The position numbers and the translations under genes were made by a program. Under the pieces are notes generated by a model that saw nothing but the letters and a program-made list of their open reading frames with translations, did no database searches and was not told where the DNA came from. Positions 1-10,509 of a stretch of DNA of 64,000 bases are shown here, piece by piece (the first letter of the stretch is position 1; every line of letters begins with the position of its first letter). The stretch is from Linnemannia schmuckeri. Taxonomy: Eukaryota; Mortierellomycota; Mortierellomycetes; Mortierellales; Mortierellaceae. The stretch is taken from NCBI GenBank assembly GCA_029449235.1, contig JANATG010000006.1, positions 2,542,001 to 2,606,000 of the forward strand, read 5' to 3'.

Positions 1-616
1 AAAGAGATGATGTAGAGGATGAACGGACCAGGGTGTCGATGCGGAGTTTCTTAATCTGCTGCTGCAAGCTGTTGTCCTTTGTTGCTGTGGCAGGAGTAGC
101 GGTTGGCTCAACAGGGGCAACAGACTCGACGAGGACGGGACCGTCGAGGGCCAGGTCCAGATCCTCAATCTCGGCCATCTCGTCCTCAGATTCGTCCGAG
201 TGACCCAATGGTGGGGATCCAGGGGGGGAGACCATTCCAGTGGACGCATCTGCAGCGTCTGTACCGACCACAGGTTCATCAGAGGGCATCTGGAGGTAGT
301 ACTTCTTGGGATCAATCGTCAACTCGGTATGCTGTCCAAAATAAACTCTCAGCACCGTGCCATCTTCCATGATCGAAGAGTTGTTATGAAGGGCGAGACG
401 GGCAGCCTGGGAATGTTCGATCGAGTGATAGACGACAAAGATGCGGTAGAAGGATTTGATGGGGGAGAAGAAGCAGACTTTTCCAAAGGATTCAGCGTGG
501 GCGCGGAGGAGGGAGAGGGTGGAAGGCTCAAAGTGGTGGGACTCGAGATTTGTGATTGTGAGTGTGTTTGTAGGTGCTGCTGGGGCGACAGGGGAGGTGG
601 AGGTTGTGTTGACCAT
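1..616 (-). CDS. Calcipressin-like regulator of calcineurin, 5' part (partial at window edge)
   Basis: Open frame on the minus strand from an ATG at 616 to the window edge without a stop (about 205 residues). The N-terminal half reads as a degenerate RRM-like fold of the calcipressin/RCAN family: a TNL-type first strand, then FYRIFVVY, then LRVYFGQHT. Further on comes the calcineurin-docking signature SPPGSPPLG, the hallmark of the family. An acidic SDESEDEMAEIEDLD stretch follows. Family proteins bind the calcineurin catalytic subunit and tune this Ca2+-dependent phosphatase. The start is the first in-frame ATG and lies below a TATA box and CT-rich leader. The 3' end and any later introns are outside the window. 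Identification rests on motifs read by eye. Confidence 0.85.
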   Translation of the reverse strand, partial: MVNTTSTSPVAPAAPTNTLTITNLESHHFEPSTLSLLRAHAESFGKVCFFSPIKSFYRIFVVYHSIEHSQAARLALHNNSSIMEDGTVLRVYFGQHTELTIDPKKYYLQMPSDEPVVGTDAADASTGMVSPPGSPPLGHSDESEDEMAEIEDLDLALDGPVLVESVAPVEPTATPATATKDNSLQQQIKKLRIDTLVRSSSTSSL

Positions 617-784
617 GTTGGATGTGGGAGTTATTACAGAGAGTGGATGAGCGGGCACAGTTATTGTGTGAGCGAGTCGAGTGAGTATGTAAGAGAGTGT
701 GTGTGTGTGAGAGAGAGAGATAAAGAGAAAGAGAACGTTGTGGAGTAAGGAATTAAAAAAAAAGGTAGAGGGATGAGTTAGTCC

Positions 785-792
785 TTTTTATA
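785..792 (-). promoter_or_regulatory. TATA box of the calcipressin gene
   Basis: TATAAAAA on the minus strand, about 170 bases upstream of the calcipressin ATG. The stretch between is pyrimidine-rich on that strand with CA/CT simple repeats, the usual leader composition of genes in this window. Confidence 0.5.
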
Positions 793-3700
793 GTTGGACA
801 AAGGTGGGCGAATGTGTTCCTGAAGTAGTAAGCAACAAGTGGCATGTGTGTGTGTATGTGTGTATGTGTGTTTTTGTGTCCGAGGGTCGGAGGCAGTTTA
901 CCCAAAGGTTACAGCATAGAACGGAGAGAAAAAGAGAAGGGAAGGAATTCTATGGTTTGTATGCTGGGCTAGTGGTCAATTGGATGTCATTGGCTGGATC
1001 CTGGATCCAAGGGTAAAAATAAAAAAAAAAGGAGCAGACCAGCCAAAAAAGAAAAAGAGAAAAGAAGAATTCGATTCGAATAATTTGAATCTGACTGTGC
1101 ACACACAGAGACACAGGGGAAGGAGAGAAAAAGAAGACGTTCGATGGAAGGGGTCCGACGATGGAAGGCATTCTATGGAAAAATTCATTCGCCAGGGGAA
1201 GAGGGAAACTAAAAGTGAAGGAGAGAGAAGGAAAGATGGAAGAGTGTAATAGAAGAGGGATTTATTCATGAACATGAGAACAGGGTGCTCGTGGCCCATC
1301 ACCATCATTGTTGAATAATGCAGGCCATAGAAGAAAAGTTCTTGTTCTTCATGTAGCGGATTAACAAACAAAACACATAAACATAAGATTTAACTCGGAT
1401 GAACTGCAATATCTCCTACGAAACAATAACGAGGCCATGGAAGACATGAACAACACTTTGGTTGCAAGCAAATGAACAATGGGTATCCGTTGTTACTTTG
1501 CTTGCTTCCCTGTTGTTTCTCTGTTATTCTTGACATTCTGCTTCTGCCTAGCAGCATGCAGTATGCGCCTGTACGCAATGGTAAGAAGTAGGATTGAGAC
1601 ATACATTCGATCCCTTCTATAGTTCTCACGTTTCTATCTTTATGTCCATCTATTTCTTTCTCCACCTCTTCCTCCTATCCACTTTTTTTGACATTCTTGT
1701 TTGCTTTGGTTTTTTTTTTCTCTTTTTGCATAAAGTGGCAATTACCCTTCTATTGTTTCCAAGAATCGAAGGGATCTTGGCCTTCGATTCACAGGGGAAG
1801 AAAGGGGCGAACAGGAGAGAGGCAATTAGCGTAGTGGAGAAGGGACACACGACCATGCAAATGACGATGATATCCGTGACCATTCTGTTCCTAGATGAAA
1901 AGTATTTACTGCGAGAGGGACAACGAGAGGGATCTATGAAAAGAAAGGAAGAAGAGGGCTGCTGTAACGTAATAAGACAAGGCGAGAGTAAGTATCCGCC
2001 ATGGCAGCTGCAATGTCTATTCTTGTCGCCTTGGCTTTCCTGGCTTGGCAATCAAAGAAAGAAGGATCCTTGTTCACGGCTTTGTCTTTAGATAATGTTC
2101 TCTAGGAAGAGTGACAGTGCCACTATCCTAAATTAGATAGACCTCTTGTTTTCTGCCATACACCATAGACACCACTGGTCTAGTTCAACTCTTTTGAAGA
2201 GACTTGTCCTCTTTTCTTCCTCACTCATACACACCCTATGCCATTCTCCTTCTTCTCTCTCGTGAGTGAGAGTGAATGAGCGAATAAAAAGCTGATTAGT
2301 CCTGGTGGTGGTCAGTCGATCATTCCCTGATGTCCAAATGGATCCCATGGAAGTGATCTTTTCATTGCTTTGGACTCCCCTTTTCTTTCTTCCCTGGTAT
2401 GCTCTCATTTATTTTTTTTCGTACAGTTCTTTCTTTATGTGGTACACTTAGTCCGGCCTTCCATCGAACCCTTCTCTTCGGCGTTTTCTCCTCTTTCCCC
2501 TCTTTTTTTTCCTCACCACGCCAAACTAAAAAACGATGGCCAGGGTACAACATGAGCAATAGGGACAGGGGAGGTCGTGGCCATCGACAGCTCACAAGTA
2601 CACCCACTGTACACCTACCACAACCCACTGACATGCACCCATGCAACCCAACTCCCTTCTAAACCTTCCCTTCGTCGCACCACCTTAGGCTTCAATGACT
2701 CCACCCTTTCTTTCCCTTCTCTTCGTTCTTATTGTCGAGTTGTTGACTTTGGATATATAAAATTGAGTTGAGAGGATTCAATCCTTTTCTAGTGCTTGGG
2801 TTCAAGATTCAGCCGTGTACACTCGTTCTCTCACAGCCAAACAAATGAATACTTTTTTTTTCAGACCCCTCTCCTCTCTCTTCTTCAGAGAGTAGGAAAA
2901 GAAAGAAAGAAAGAAAGAAAGAAAAGAAGGGTTGGAAACCAGGAAATAATGGAAGGAATAGAAAACGACGATTCTCAAGGCAATATGAAGGGCTGAGGTA
3001 ATTCTTTAACAGATACGTCTGCGATAGTGACATCTATCTTTTTTCTCTTCGTGCCGTTTATGTTATTTACATCTTTGCGAATAAGGATGATAAGAAGTAC
3101 AGCAAGCAATTGTATAATAATGGTAGGGGATTGAGTAGGATGAGAGTTATCCAATAAACACGTTCCTTCCCTCTCCTTTGTCCCCTGTCCCTCTGCCCAT
3201 TTTTCATGATGGTCGTTTCCAAGATTTCTTTTTTGACCTTTTCCTATGTACTCCCATCCATCTCGCGCTCTCATTTGTTTTCTCCCACTCTCCTTTTCCT
3301 GGCATCAATGTTCTTTTTGCCTTTTCCATCTCTCTTTTCTTTCTCCCCCTTGCTCGTGTGCCTGGAAGGATGGTCATTTTTGTTTGTTTTCTGTTTCTGG
3401 ATGGGTAGGGTGTGATGTTACACAGAGGGTCGGCTGAGATGGAATCGCTCTGACCAACATCGACAAAGTAGCAAAAGTGAAGTGATAGTGCGGAGGTCTT
3501 TTTTCTTCTCGGCCTTCCATTTAATCAAGCCCATGTCAGTCTCAGTCCAGCTCAGTCTAGCCGTCAAGCAAAAAAGGCAAAGCAAATGCCCAGGACCCTG
3601 CATCTGCTTCCGTCTAACAGGTTCGATAGGTGCGCTGACATGTTATTTTTTGACAATTGGGTCAAGGCCAGGACCTAGATTTGAGGAAAATTTTTTGGTT

Positions 3701-3895
3701 GTCCATTTGGAAGCACATCCTCTTGTGTAGAAGTTTCCTTTGGTTCCTCTTTTGCCATCCCATCTAAATTCGAGTTCTCTCGTTCGCCTTTTTTCTAGCC
3801 CAGGCCAGTCCTTGTTACCACGACATCCTTTCTTTTGACATGACAGTATATTTACAACCAACCAACCCCTCAAAAAAAAAAAAAAAAAAAAAAAG
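793..3895. other. Long intergenic region, no gene recognised
   Basis: About 3.1 kb between the calcipressin promoter and the 3' end of M13 peptidase A. Open frames on both strands are short, rich in Phe/Ser/Pro or Lys/Arg, and follow purine- or pyrimidine-rich base composition rather than codon structure. A TATA-like element (ATATATAAAA near 2753) has no convincing reading frame after it. There is a GT-repeat near 845-875, a GAAA repeat near 2897-2920 and a poly(A) run at about 3872-3893. An untranslated or very short transcript cannot be excluded. Confidence 0.5.
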
Positions 3896-6885
3896 CTACC
3901 AGACCTCACACTTCTTAACCGGGTTCATAGCACTCCCGACTTTACACTTGAACGCATTCGCAAACTCGGGAGAGTTCTGAACAACACCATTGATCCGCCA
4001 CTTCGCAGGCGAATGAGGGTCGCTCCGAATCAAGTTCACCAAGTACTCGGGCCGCTCTTTACTGCACCATACTCGTGCGTAAGAGATAAAGAACATTTGT
4101 GAAGGGGTGTACTTTTCTAGCCCAGGGAGGATGAAGTTCTTGTACCTATTTAGGGGCACGAGGGAAAGAGGAGAAAGAGGTGTCAGTGTGAGTTTTTTTT
4201 TGTCCTGTTTCCCAATTTACAGAGACATCGATAGCAAAAGGAAAAAAAAAAGGAGGGGGGGGGGGGGAAGGGGGAGGAGAGGGATAAGTACTTTTCGCCA
4301 GTGGGGTCAGATTGGAAACGATCCTGCCATGCGCGGAAGGACTGTTTGAGCCCTCCATTATCGGCAATGTTCTCGCCAAGCGTCAATTGGCCGTTGACAT
4401 GATGGTCCTTGCCGTCGGGTCCTTTGACAGTAAAGTCCCCATATTGGTCTACGAAGCATTGAGCCTTTTCGTTGAATGCCTTTTCTGTCGCATTCGTCCA
4501 CCACTATGTGTAAGAGATAAAGGAAGAGAGAGGGTGAAGAAGAAATGAAGGCTATGAGTATAAGAGATGGAGAGGATTATACGGAGAGCGGTTCTTGCTT
4601 TTTGTGCGCTTACATTGTGGATGCGGCCGATTGAGTCAAAGTGGTGACCCATGTTATCAAATCCGTGCTGTGAAAATATAAAAGAAATAGACAATTTAGT
4701 CAGCGGAAAAGAAGCGTTGCAATCAACATTCTATTATATTACGACCCAACAGAATAAGAAAAACGATGGCTTACTGTAACTTCATGGCCGGCAACTACAC
4801 CAAACCCGCCATAATTGACATACTCCGGACTCTCCACATTAAAAAACGGTGTCTGCAAGATCCCCGCCGGGAACACAATCTGGTTGGTCGAAGGGTTATA
4901 GAATGCGTTTACCGTCTGTGGAGGGTCCGGCAACTTTTTTCTGTTCACCGGTTTGTTTAGTTCTCCCATTGATTGTCTGGCAGACCAGATTGAGTATTGG
5001 AGTTGATTGGCGTAGTAATCAGTTTTCGATACCGGAAGACCGGAAAAATAAGCCTGTAAGGATGCGGAGGACGCGACGTCGGGTGAGTTTGTGGAGTAGC
5101 CCATTAATTTGACGATAGCTTTGAGTTTTTGCATAGCTCCCGAGAGAGTGGGTTTGTCGAGCCAAGCGAGGGTGGGAAAGGCTTTTGAATACGCTTGGAG
5201 GATAGAGTCGACGATGGAGAGGACGGAAGCATGGCTGGCACCGGGGAAAGCAGTTTGGATGTAGTAATGGCCTGCCATGTCGCCTAGATTGTTGTTGATT
5301 ACGCCTACGCATGTTTTCCAGCGTGGGGTGAGGGTGTCCGGGGAGATGCCTGAGAGGATAGCGGAGAGGGTGTGGAGCGGTTTACGGTAAGCGAATCCGA
5401 GGTTTGATGCGCTGCTGGATATGGTGAGCCAGGTAAAGTAATTGCGAAGAGTTTGAGAGTTGGTCTTTTTGAGGAGGGTCTCGAGGTGGGCAAGGTATTC
5501 GGGGGACGAGACGATGATGGGCCGGGTGTTTATTACTCCAGCGGGGAGGACACCGGCGATGAAGGCAGGCCAGTCGATACTGGGAGTTGCGGCGGAGATC
5601 TGGGCGACGGTGCGAGGGTTGTTGGACTTGATGGGGTCATACAGATCTACCAGCTCTGTACCTATGGCTGCGAGCTGGGTCTCAAAGCCCACCACCGCCT
5701 TGGCAACATCCTTCCACTTCTGCTTTACATCTGCATCGGTCAGAGTCTGGTTTCTAGTAGCAACGTCCTCCTCCCCAAAGACAATCTGAAACATCTGCTC
5801 GATTGTCGACTCGTATAGTTTGATAGTTTTTGGGTCTTGGTAATATTCCTTCGCCGGCAGGACCAACCCGCCTTCACTCAACGACAAAGAATGGATCAAA
5901 GGGTCCATCGGATCGGGCCCAACATCCAAAGACACGAACCCGGACAACCCTTGGGTCGAGAGTCGTGCCAGTGTCTGTGCCAGGACCGCCTTGTCCGTAA
6001 CGGTGCTGTTATTATTGGTGACAGGGAAGACGGAGAGGATGGAAGAGATTTGGCTGAGGAGAGGTTTACGACCGGCGGAGAGGATCGCGGATTCGTCGAT
6101 GCAACTTGCATAGAGGTCTTGGAGTTTCTGTAGGTTTGACTGTGCGGCTTTGTCGTTTTTGGATGGCATAGGTGATTTGTCGAGGGAGGGCTCGACGATT
6201 TCTCTGATCATATCCTAGCAAAGTGAATGTAAAAGGGAAAAAAGAGGGTAGATGGATGTCAACTTGTTTGCTGTTTTCTTAAAGGGACAAACGTGTTGCT
6301 CGGTGAGTAAAGAGAGAGGAGAAAAGGAGGTGGACGTTACGTTGTTCTTGTCGTGGAGGACTTGGAAGTAATTGAACGCAGACTGATCCTCCGCGATCGT
6401 CCTTTTCTCATAGAATCCTCCACCTAGAAAAATTAACAGATGCATAACAAAAAAAACAGGTGTTAATGAGGACTATTTACAGACAACTGACGAGCGTGCG
6501 CGCACGTAAGAGAGAGGGAAGAGAAAGCGACGTACATGTAAACTGACTGAAATCCTGGCAGGGGTCTGCTTTTGGGTTCATATCATCCATGATCTCCTTC
6601 GCCGCGTTCACACACTGTGGGGTCATGCATGTTGCCTATCAGAAGAAAAACAACAACAAAATAAAAAACGAGCACGAATGCACGGAAGGAGGGGATATTA
6701 ATTTCATTTCGGGTGGTGCAACGAAAGTTGATAGGATATAAAAAAAAGGAGAGGGAGTGTACCTTGTTGTTGAGTGAAGGAGTCTTCGAAGCGCGTTCTT
6801 CCAAGGCGGGGATGGGTTCAGCTTGGATGAGGGCCAGGGTCATACTGACCGCTACTAGGAGAGATATCTTAGAGGTCAGTATCAA
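3896..6885 (-). CDS. Secreted M13 (neprilysin-family) zinc metallopeptidase A
   Basis: Seven exons on minus: 6885-6763, 6635-6536, 6423-6341, 6214-4775, 4667-4614, 4503-4292, 4145-3896, giving 754 codons with every phase fitting. M13 enzymes are zinc endopeptidases outside or on the cell surface. The HExxH motif is HEVTH, split by an intron after T (about residues 579-583). The third zinc ligand is Glu in ENIADNGG near 644, the substrate motif is NAFY, and the chain ends in the family CEVW. DPCQDF precedes a conserved Cys. A hydrophobic leader (LLVAVSMTLALIQA) suggests secretion. Oddity: the leader begins at TTG (6885), with no in-frame ATG before Met15; a 12-nt first exon starting at an ATG near 6965 is one alternative. 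The 3' end lies next to a poly(A) run. Paralogue of B, C and D. Confidence 0.85.
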
Positions 6886-6984
6886 GTTTTTCTGAACAGA
6901 AAAAAAAGATAAAAGGGGTAAGTGGTGAGTGGGGAAGATGGCAGAAGAAAAATAACGAAAAAATGCATAAGCAGAGGCGTGCTT

Positions 6985-6992
6985 CTTTTATA
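6985..6992 (-). promoter_or_regulatory. TATA box of M13 peptidase A
   Basis: TATAAAAG on the minus strand, about 100 bases above the apparent start of peptidase A. It predicts transcription starting near 6960, leaving room for the ATG near 6965 discussed for this gene. Confidence 0.55.
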
Positions 6993-8177
6993 TGCCAAAG
7001 CGAAAAACTGCTTTTGACCGTCAGGACAAAGTTACATGGTGATGGAATGACATGTAAGAGGACATAGTTAAGACAAGTCGCGCTGGTAAGAAGAGCGAAA
7101 CATCTCATTACGTATCACACCGTTAGCATGAACGAGGATCGAGAGGGGAAAAATCAAAAATGAAAATGAAAATGAAAATGAAAATGAAAAATGGTCACTA
7201 TAAAAAGATTTGGCACAGCCATACATTCGTCCATAGGTGAGAAGCATTTAGGTGAGACAATCGAAAGTGCGATTCAATGATGATGATAACGCACAGCCCA
7301 GTTTCTGGAACCCTGGAAAACGGCATTTTAGGCTCTCTTCTTTTCTTGGGCTGGCTGAAGAGAAGAATCCAGATGCTCCTCGTCAGTGCCGTCCTTGTTG
7401 GCTTTCTTTCTTTATCAAGGGACATGTACACGTGTCATACCCTTCAGCGCCCGCTTTCTCTCAATAATTTTGTCCCTGCTCCTTTTTCGAAGAAGGATCA
7501 ACCAACGACTTTGCACAAAAATGACACCTGCTGTCCCCCCGTCTATTATTTCTTTGAGGAGAAGGAGGGCTTGTTTTTCATTCCATAAGTTGTAGTTTGT
7601 CCAGAACCAAGAAGGAAAGATGGTAATTGTTTGTATTAAAGACGCCAACAAATAAAGGAGAAACTGGCTGTGTATGAGCACAAGTCAGAGAGAGCCGTTA
7701 TTATTTTGAGTGAGATTGAAAGATAACGTCTCTCAGCCACTGCCTGTAGGGTCCCCATAATACTATAAGAAAGCGCAGTTGTGCAACTTATAGCCCCTGA
7801 ATTTTTGTGATTTTAATATGTTTGTTATCGCGTTCCAAAAGAGCGGCGTGTTTTCGAAGAGTATTTCCGTGGACAACAAAAGATCATGAGTGATGGAATG
7901 TATCGTTCATACGATTGTAACACCCGAGGATCTAAGATGTTTATCAATACGTCAAGACAACGAGGCAGTCAACGACCTCCCCTCTCCCCCCACTTCTTGA
8001 CCCTGCATTATGGACGGTCAACGCTGTTTTCTTCAGTCGAAATCTTAAATCTATTTGTTGTGCACGGCGCACCTAACATTCTTGAGCGAAAGTAAAAAGT
8101 CATCAACGTCCTTGATTGATCTGTTCAACGCTCACTGTCTTCGCCGGGTTGCTGGCGTGTAAAAACGTACAGAGGTG
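6993..8177. other. Divergent intergenic region between M13-A and the deacetylase, with AAAATG repeat
   Basis: Holds upstream sequences of the minus-strand peptidase A and the plus-strand deacetylase. A short tandem repeat of unit AAAATG (about six copies) lies at 7155-7193. No coding frame here looks real: open frames on both strands are short and without recognisable motifs. Confidence 0.5.
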
Positions 8178-8185
8178 TATAAATA
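8178..8185 (+). promoter_or_regulatory. TATA box of the polysaccharide deacetylase gene
   Basis: TATAAATA 93 bases before the deacetylase ATG, followed by a C/T-rich leader. Confidence 0.6.
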
Positions 8186-8270
8186 TGCCCGTTTATCTCC
8201 ATTTCCTACACCAGACCATAGCAACTCTCAACCCCTCATTCTCTTCCTTTAGAACAATCTCCTCCACACA

Positions 8271-9265
8271 ATGGCTCCTTTTTCCCGTTTGGCTACTATC
8301 GCCGCTCTCTTCACCGCCGCACTCGTATCTGCAGTGCCCATTAGTGATTTCAACTCGAGCCCTCTACTCCAAAAGCGCTCTGACGGGGCGATTGTGATCA
8401 GCCGCTGCACTATCCCTGGCACGATCGCAATCACCTTCGACGATGGCCCCTTCCTCTACACCAACGGACTTTTGGATATCCTGAAATCCAGAAGTGTCAA
8501 GGCAACCTTTTTTTTCAATGGCAACACCTATGGAAGAATCGAAGACTTCGCCGCTTCGGTCAAGAGGGCTTACCAGGATGGGCATCAAGTTGCCTCACAT
8601 ACTTGGGACCATAAGGATTTAACTTCTCTCAGTCCTAACGAGATAGTTGCAGAGATGACTCAGTGTAAGTACTGTGCCATGGATATGGTAACTGGACTGG
8701 TAGCAATATACATTTTTTTTTTATAAAAAATTGATACGGAGAAGGTTTACAATTTTTCTTTTCCGTGGCCAGTGGAGGACGCGTTTAGACGGATTATCGG
8801 CGTGCGCCCAACGTACATGCGCCCTCCGTTTGGGTCGTTGAGCGCGCCAGTCCTTGACATCTTGGGTCAGCGAAACTATACCGCTGTGCTGTGGAGCCAG
8901 GACACCCAGGATTGGGCTCGTAAGTGTTTTTTTTTTTTATCAAAAATTAGAACCAGGTCAAAAAACCCCGTCATTGTGGTCACTCATCTCAATAATTATA
9001 TTTATTGTATGACTTAGATCCCAACGACTTTGATGCAAGCTACAAACTGTACGAAACCCTGTTCAATAACACCGAGACACTAGAGCAACCGGGCCATATT
9101 GTCCTACAGCATGAAGTGAACCAGGTCACGGCTTTGCAGGTCGCACTGATGGCGATTGATTTGGCGTTGGTGAAAGGGTACAAGGTCGTGACAGTTGGCG
9201 AGTGTTTGGGAGATCCCAAGAACAACTGGTACATCACCAAGGAGTATGACAACATCCACTATTGA
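8271..9265 (+). CDS. Secreted CE4 polysaccharide (chitin) deacetylase
   Basis: Three exons (8271-8664, 8773-8919, 9018-9265), 262 residues. Carbohydrate esterase family 4 enzymes remove acetyl groups from chitin or related polymers in a metal-dependent reaction. All five NodB motifs are visible in order: TFDDGP, SHTWDH (H-x3-H metal site), RPPFG, DTQDW and VLQHE. The last has Glu where many enzymes have Asp. A signal peptide is clear (Met1 to about Ala20, hydrophobic, with VSAVP at the likely cleavage site), and no GPI-type tail is seen. Introns are 98-108 bases with GT...AG ends. It sits inside the M13 peptidase array, so a joint extracellular or cell-wall role is possible but inferred. Chitin as the exact substrate is also inferred. 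Confidence 0.9.
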
Positions 9266-9669
9266 AGCAGTGGCTGGTTCGTGCTCTCTCCTCCCTCCCC
9301 TCCATAGTGTAAAAGAGGTGTCAGTCTACTCGATAACATAAATCCGAACCTACTCCAGCTCTCTTCAGTTTATTTTCAGTCGATTGAGGAAAGGTCTTTC
9401 CCCGAAAGGGGGTTCATCTCTCTGGGCATGTAGAAAATCAAAATTTAAAATGGGTTTGTCCGCTTTGTTTGCCTCTATCTGACCTTTAATCTTGCATTTT
9501 TGATCAATAGTCATAATTCAGGTTTTACCACTAAGAATTCATGCGTCATCTGCGAGAAAAAGACAGGGTGGGTGCGAAAGGAGCAATCTTTGTTATTATT
9601 CTGACGCATATTACAAACAAGCAGCATTGTCTTCCTTTGTCTTCTTGTTCAGATATCTTCCAACGCCGT

Positions 9670-9709
<40 letters not shown>

Positions 9710-10509
9710 GTTCACCAACCATTTGATAAAACGAGGGCCAAAGCGTTGAAGATGCTCCGTGGAACCTTCCATAACCCCTGCACCCTCCCTTTCCCTCTCT
9801 TTCCTGCCACGTACTTTTGGCGAGTTTTTATTTTATTTCCCTTTTACGCCCTATCGAGGAGGGGTATTTTCTTTTTTACTTCTTTTGTTCCTTCCCTCTC
9901 GCCTTCTTTCCTTTCCTTCTTTTCCTCAATTCTTTCCCCTCTCCTTCGTGCTTTCACTTTCCATCCATCAGCATCGGCATCCACTCCTCCCACGACATGC
10001 AACGTACGTCACATCCTCTCCCTCTTTTACTCCCACCACCAGAACTCACATTATACAACTCAAAAAAAAAATGCTTCAAGAAGACGTCCATAACACCAGT
10101 GCATAGATACAAGTGAGACCCTGTGAAAGTCCTATCATACTATCAACACGAGTAGACATCACCAAGATATACAAAACATAAAGGGGAAAACGAAAAACGA
10201 AGCCAATCCGAAAGAGGATCCCAAGATTCAGATCGACCAATAGGCTGAGATAAATGATAATTATTATTCAAAGCGATAAATCAAGAAGGGTCATCCCAAC
10301 TTCTGGAACCCTCTGATAAACAAAAGCAAAGCCTGTTGTGTTTTTTAGGGTAACGACACCCACGTCCTCGTTATCATTTTGTCGTCCTTTTTACCAGGAC
10401 TAAAATGTCATACTTCAGTCCACCTAATCCAAGACGCCGTACCTGCATTTTTTTTTTTTAATTTTATTTTTTTGGTGTTGTTGTTGATTTCAAACCCTCG
10501 TATACCAGA
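9266..10509. other. Intergenic region with a 37-T tract
   Basis: 3' flank of the deacetylase and of M13 peptidase B, which converge here. A 37-base poly(T) run sits at 9672-9708, followed by a C/T-rich stretch to about 10060 whose open frames reflect composition. No gene recognised. Confidence 0.5.

Noticed and set aside
1650..2091. Long overlapping open frames on both strands in the left intergenic region
   Set aside because: Composition-driven (Phe/Leu/Ser or Lys/Arg-rich), no motif, no splice or leader context, and both strands open over the same bases.
2796..2850. Possible tRNA T-loop (GGGTTCAAGATTC)
   Set aside because: No matching acceptor, D-arm or anticodon arm could be placed around it.
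9707..10116. Three overlapping plus-strand frames of 99-128 residues
   Set aside because: All three frames are open because the stretch is C/T-rich; no protein-like pattern.
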